DNA of 55,100 bases, taken from NCBI RefSeq assembly GCF_029937575.1, contig NZ_JAPYPS010000025.1, positions 1-55,100 on the forward strand. The letters run 5' to 3'. Below the pieces are notes generated by a model. That model searched no databases. It saw only the letters and a list, made by a program, of their open reading frames with translations, and was not told the origin of the DNA. The position numbers and the translations under genes are program-made. Position 1 is the first letter of the stretch. Every line of letters starts with the position of its first letter. This document shows positions 52,058-55,100 of the stretch, piece after piece. The stretch comes from Nocardioides sp. (lineage in GTDB: Bacteria; Actinomycetota; Actinomycetes; Propionibacteriales; Nocardioidaceae).

Positions 52058-52099
52058 CGCGACGTCCGAGGCAGGACGGCAGCCCGATAGATTGGCGTC

Positions 52100-54406
52100 G
52101 TGCCAGAGACCAGCGCCGCCACCACTCTCGACACCGTCGCCGTCGCGGCCACCGACCCCAGTCGGGAGCAGCCCTGGGCCGACCTGGGCCTGAAGGCCGA
52201 CGAGTACGACGAGATCCGCACGATCCTCGGTCGTCGCCCGACCAGCTCCGAGCTCGCGATGTACTCGGTGATGTGGAGCGAGCACTGCTCCTACAAGTCC
52301 ACCAAGGTGCACCTCAAGCAGTTCGGCGAGATCCCCCAGACGACGCCGGTCGGCAAGATGCTGGCCGGGATCGGCGAGAACGCAGGCGTCCTCGACATCG
52401 GCCAGGGCTATGCCGTGACCTTCAAGGTGGAGAGCCACAACCACCCGTCGTACGTCGAGCCGTACCAGGGTGCCGCGACCGGCGTGGGCGGCATCGTGCG
52501 CGACATCCTCGCCATGGGCGCGCGACCCGTCGCGGTGATGGACCCGCTCCGCTTCGGTCCGCTCGACGCCCCCGACACCCGCCGGGTGCTGCCCGGGATC
52601 GTCGCCGGGGTCGGCGGCTACGGCAACATGCTCGGCCTGCCCAACATCGGCGGCGAGGCCGTCTTCGACGCCACCTACCTCGGCAACCCGCTCGTCAACG
52701 CCCTGTGCGTCGGGGTCCTGCGTCACGAGGACCTCCACCTCGCCAAGGCGAGCGGTGCCGGCAACCAGGTCATCCTGTACGGCGCCCGCACGGGCGGTGA
52801 CGGCATCGGCGGCGTCTCGGTGCTGGCGAGCGAGACCTTCAGCGAGGACGGGCCGGCCAAGCGACCCAGCGTCCAGGTGGGCGACCCCTTCATGGAGAAG
52901 CTGCTCATCGAGTGCACGCTCGAGCTCTTCGCAGCCGGGATCGTCGCCGGCATCCAGGACCTCGGCGGGGCCGGGCTCTCGTGTGCCACCTCCGAGCTGG
53001 CCAGCGCCGGTGACGGCGGGATGCACGTCGAGCTCGACCGCGTGCCGTTGCGCGACTCCTCCCTGGCGCCGGAGGAGATCCTGATGAGCGAGAGCCAGGA
53101 ACGGATGATGGCCGTCGTCGAGCCCGACGACGTCGCCGCCTTCCTGGGCATCTGCGCCAAGTGGGACGTGGAGGCCGTCGTCGTCGGCGAGGTTACCGAC
53201 ACCGGCCGCCTCGAGATCGACTGGCACGGCGAGCGCGTGGTCGACGTACCTCCCCGCTCCGTGGCGCACGACGGGCCCACCTACGAGCGACCTTTCGCCC
53301 GCCCCTCGTGGCAGGACGCGCTCCAGGCCGACGCGGCCGAGGAGCTGCCCCGACCGAGCACGGCGGAGGAGCTGCGCGCGACGCTGCTGGCGATGGTGGG
53401 CAGCCCCAACCTGTGCGACAAGTCCTGGATCACCGACCAGTACGACCGCTACGTGCGGGGCAACACCGTGCTCTCCCAGCCGTCGGACTCCGGGATGGTG
53501 CGCGTCGACGAGGAGACCAACCTCGGCGTCGCCGTCGCCACCGACTGCAACGGCCGCTTCGCCAAGCTCGACCCCTACGCCGGCGCCCAGCTGGCGCTCG
53601 CCGAGTCCTACCGCAACGTCGCCACCGGTGGCGCGGTGCCGCTGGCGATCTCCGACTGTCTCAACTTCGGCTCGCCCGAGGACCCTGACGTGATGTGGCA
53701 GTTCGCCGAGGCCTGCCGCGGTCTCAAGGACGCCTGCCTCGAGCTCGGGATCCCCGTCACCGGCGGCAACGTCAGCCTGTACAACCAGACGGGCGAGACG
53801 GCGATCCTCCCGACGCCCGTCGTGGCGGTGCTCGGCGTGATCGACGACGTCACCCGCCGTACGCCGACCGGCTGGCGCTCGGTCGAGGGGGACGACCCCG
53901 GCGAGACCGTGGTCCTGCTCGGCCAGACCGGCGAGGAGCTGTCGGGATCGGAATGGGCCCACGTCATGCACGGCCACCTCGGTGGGGTGCCGCCGGTGGT
54001 CGACCTCGGCGCGGAGCGGGCGCTCGCCGAGATGCTGCACGCCGCCGTCGGCCTCGTCACCAGCGCCCACGACCTGTCCGACGGTGGTCTCGCCCAGGCG
54101 CTGGTGGAGTCGTCGCTGCGCCACATGTGCGGGGTCACGGTGTCCCTCGAGTCGGTCGTCGAGGACCCGTTCGTGGCGCTCTTCTCCGAGTCGACTGCCC
54201 GGTGCCTGGTCACCGTGCCGCACGACGACGTCGATGCCCTGATCGAGCTCGCCGCCGAGCACGGGGTCCCCATCACCGAGCTCGGCACCACCGGCGGAGA
54301 CCTGCTCGCGATCTCCGGTGGAGAGGACAGCGGCCTGGTCTTCGACGTCAACCTGCTCGAGCTGCGCTCCACCTGGATGAAGACGTTGCCACTCGCGCTG
54401 GCCTGA
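52100..54406 (+). CDS. purL: phosphoribosylformylglycinamidine synthase subunit PurL
   Basis: PurL is the catalytic ATPase subunit of FGAM synthase, step 4 of purine synthesis. At 768 residues it is the small, Gram-positive type that needs PurS and PurQ, both encoded at 46506-47452. Visible segments: [53 protein letters not shown], and the second half with [11 protein letters not shown] and [20 protein letters not shown] stands 6 bases before the GTG. Other genes separate it from purSQ by 4.6 kb. Confidence 0.97.
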   Translation: MPETSAATTLDTVAVAATDPSREQPWADLGLKADEYDEIRTILGRRPTSSELAMYSVMWSEHCSYKSTKVHLKQFGEIPQTTPVGKMLAGIGENAGVLDIGQGYAVTFKVESHNHPSYVEPYQGAATGVGGIVRDILAMGARPVAVMDPLRFGPLDAPDTRRVLPGIVAGVGGYGNMLGLPNIGGEAVFDATYLGNPLVNALCVGVLRHEDLHLAKASGAGNQVILYGARTGGDGIGGVSVLASETFSEDGPAKRPSVQVGDPFMEKLLIECTLELFAAGIVAGIQDLGGAGLSCATSELASAGDGGMHVELDRVPLRDSSLAPEEILMSESQERMMAVVEPDDVAAFLGICAKWDVEAVVVGEVTDTGRLEIDWHGERVVDVPPRSVAHDGPTYERPFARPSWQDALQADAAEELPRPSTAEELRATLLAMVGSPNLCDKSWITDQYDRYVRGNTVLSQPSDSGMVRVDEETNLGVAVATDCNGRFAKLDPYAGAQLALAESYRNVATGGAVPLAISDCLNFGSPEDPDVMWQFAEACRGLKDACLELGIPVTGGNVSLYNQTGETAILPTPVVAVLGVIDDVTRRTPTGWRSVEGDDPGETVVLLGQTGEELSGSEWAHVMHGHLGGVPPVVDLGAERALAEMLHAAVGLVTSAHDLSDGGLAQALVESSLRHMCGVTVSLESVVEDPFVALFSESTARCLVTVPHDDVDALIELAAEHGVPITELGTTGGDLLAISGGEDSGLVFDVNLLELRSTWMKTLPLALA

Positions 54407-54519
54407 AGCCGAGCATCGGCCGGCTGTGGTGCGGTGCGCGCGAGTCGCGCGCCGTCGGTGAGCGCGAGCTCTAGGCGTGAGTGGACCCGGACGCTGGTAG
54501 CTGCCTGGGCGGCAGGTGG

Positions 54520-55100
54520 TCACCGCTGGAGGCGGGGTCGGTGTCGGATCCATTGGTCGGGTGGTGGGTGGTGGGGTCTGCGGGGTGGTGGTCGGAACTC
54601 GGGTCGGGCGTCTGTGGCGAGGCGGACCTGCCAGGTGGTGTCGTGGATGGTGCGGTGGTGGTGGCCGCAGAGCATGACGAGGTTGTTCAGACTGGTGGGT
54701 CCTCCGTCGGCCCAGTGGGTGATGTGGTGGGCGTGGCACATCACTGGTGGGCGGGTGCAGCCCGGGAAGGCGCAGTGGCGGTCGCGGGCGATGAGGGCGA
54801 GCCAGATCGCGGTGGTGACCAGGCGTTGAGCCCTGCCGACGTCGAGGGGTTGGCCCTGGGTGCCGAGACAGATCGGGAGGATGTCGGCGTCGCACGCGAG
54901 GCGGCGGACCGCGGCATGGGACAGGCGGAGCCCGTCGTCGGTCATCGCCGGCTGGCCCGCGTCGTCTCCCGACTGCGAGTCCTCTTGGAGGGATTCGAAG
55001 TCGATGAGGACCCCGACTCTGGGGCGGGCGCCGTGGGACTCGGGCTGGGCCTCGGTGTCGAGGGAGTGTTGGGCGAGGCCGACCATGGCGTCCCACATGC
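54520..55100 (-). CDS. DUF222/HNH endonuclease-domain protein, 3' part (cut by window edge)
   Basis: Only the C-terminal 190 or so residues are in the window; the frame stays open to the right edge. The last third has an HNH module: CAFPGCTRPP supplies a Cys pair, CHAHHITHWADGGPTSLNNLV the HNH core, and CGHHHRTIHD the second pair. The upstream ALVGLAQHSL-like and GVLIDFESL segments are typical of DUF222-HNH proteins, abundant in actinobacterial genomes with many copies. They are predicted metal-dependent nucleases of unclear purpose. The Met at 55098 is probably internal. A small hairpin (GCCGA-GCA-TCGGC) at 54407-54419 follows purL. Confidence 0.85.
   Translation of the reverse strand, partial: MWDAMVGLAQHSLDTEAQPESHGARPRVGVLIDFESLQEDSQSGDDAGQPAMTDDGLRLSHAAVRRLACDADILPICLGTQGQPLDVGRAQRLVTTAIWLALIARDRHCAFPGCTRPPVMCHAHHITHWADGGPTSLNNLVMLCGHHHRTIHDTTWQVRLATDARPEFRPPPRRPHHPPPDQWIRHRPRLQR

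Noticed and set aside
51476..55096. 1206-residue minus-strand frame over TetR and purL
   Set aside because: Antisense to purL and out of frame with the HNH protein.

Overview
The window is very GC-rich (roughly 70 percent) DNA packed with short-spaced genes. It looks like the chromosome of a high-GC actinobacterium, most likely of the Nocardioides / Propionibacteriales type. The evidence is ClpB with an HspR-type HAIR operator, an fba-DUF3151 pair, Gram-positive-type PurS/PurQ/PurL, class F sortase, Septum_form and DUF3817 proteins, and abundant GTG starts. At about half of the genes a -10-like hexamer sits 6 or 7 bases before the start codon, the mark of leaderless mRNAs. No rRNA, tRNA, CRISPR array, prophage or insertion-sequence transposase was recognised.

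Layout. 138-6057: alpha/beta hydrolase, clpB, a DUF368 membrane protein and a two-part small membrane protein. 6210-9971: a large secreted protein with five lamin-tail repeats and a phytase-like propeller. 10030-16719: an aminotransferase and pyrE sharing one divergent promoter, a sortase-like enzyme, a DedA protein, a TrmH-family methylase, a Septum_form protein and a Tat-exported phosphoesterase. 16749-22149: two secreted M14 carboxypeptidases around a VTT membrane protein and a DUF2867 protein. 22280-23798: fba and DUF3151. 23812-25098: one gene (AbiEi-like winged helix plus nuclease-like domain) framed by two 72-bp palindromes that are inverted copies of each other. 25107-31983: lysS, a lipid kinase, purA, purD, purB. 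32132-38182: an ABM-domain protein and a six-gene operon (CDP-alcohol phosphotransferase, ABC binding lipoprotein, two permeases, ATPase, TVP38/TMEM64 protein) that resembles the E. coli ydjXYZ-ynjABCDEF neighbourhood. 38210-41301: a Mer-like flavin reductase, zinc-finger anti-sigma, ECF sigma factor and HIT-like protein read on the minus strand. 41414-47898: purC, an acyl-CoA ligase, small membrane proteins, purS, purQ. 47918-55100: a DUF1906/peptidoglycan-binding secreted protein, a short 54-aa gene, a divergent MFS/TetR pair with a palindromic operator, purL, and the 3' part of a DUF222/HNH gene cut by the window edge.

How the genes work together. Seven purine genes (purA, D, B, C, S, Q, L) are spread through the right half as mostly single leaderless units rather than one operon; PurS, PurQ and PurL form one enzyme. 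Lipid and envelope handling recurs: DUF368, DedA and two further VTT proteins, the CDP-alcohol phosphotransferase operon, and several secreted hydrolases. The two parts most worth follow-up are the palindrome-framed AbiEi/nuclease element and the ynj-like operon.
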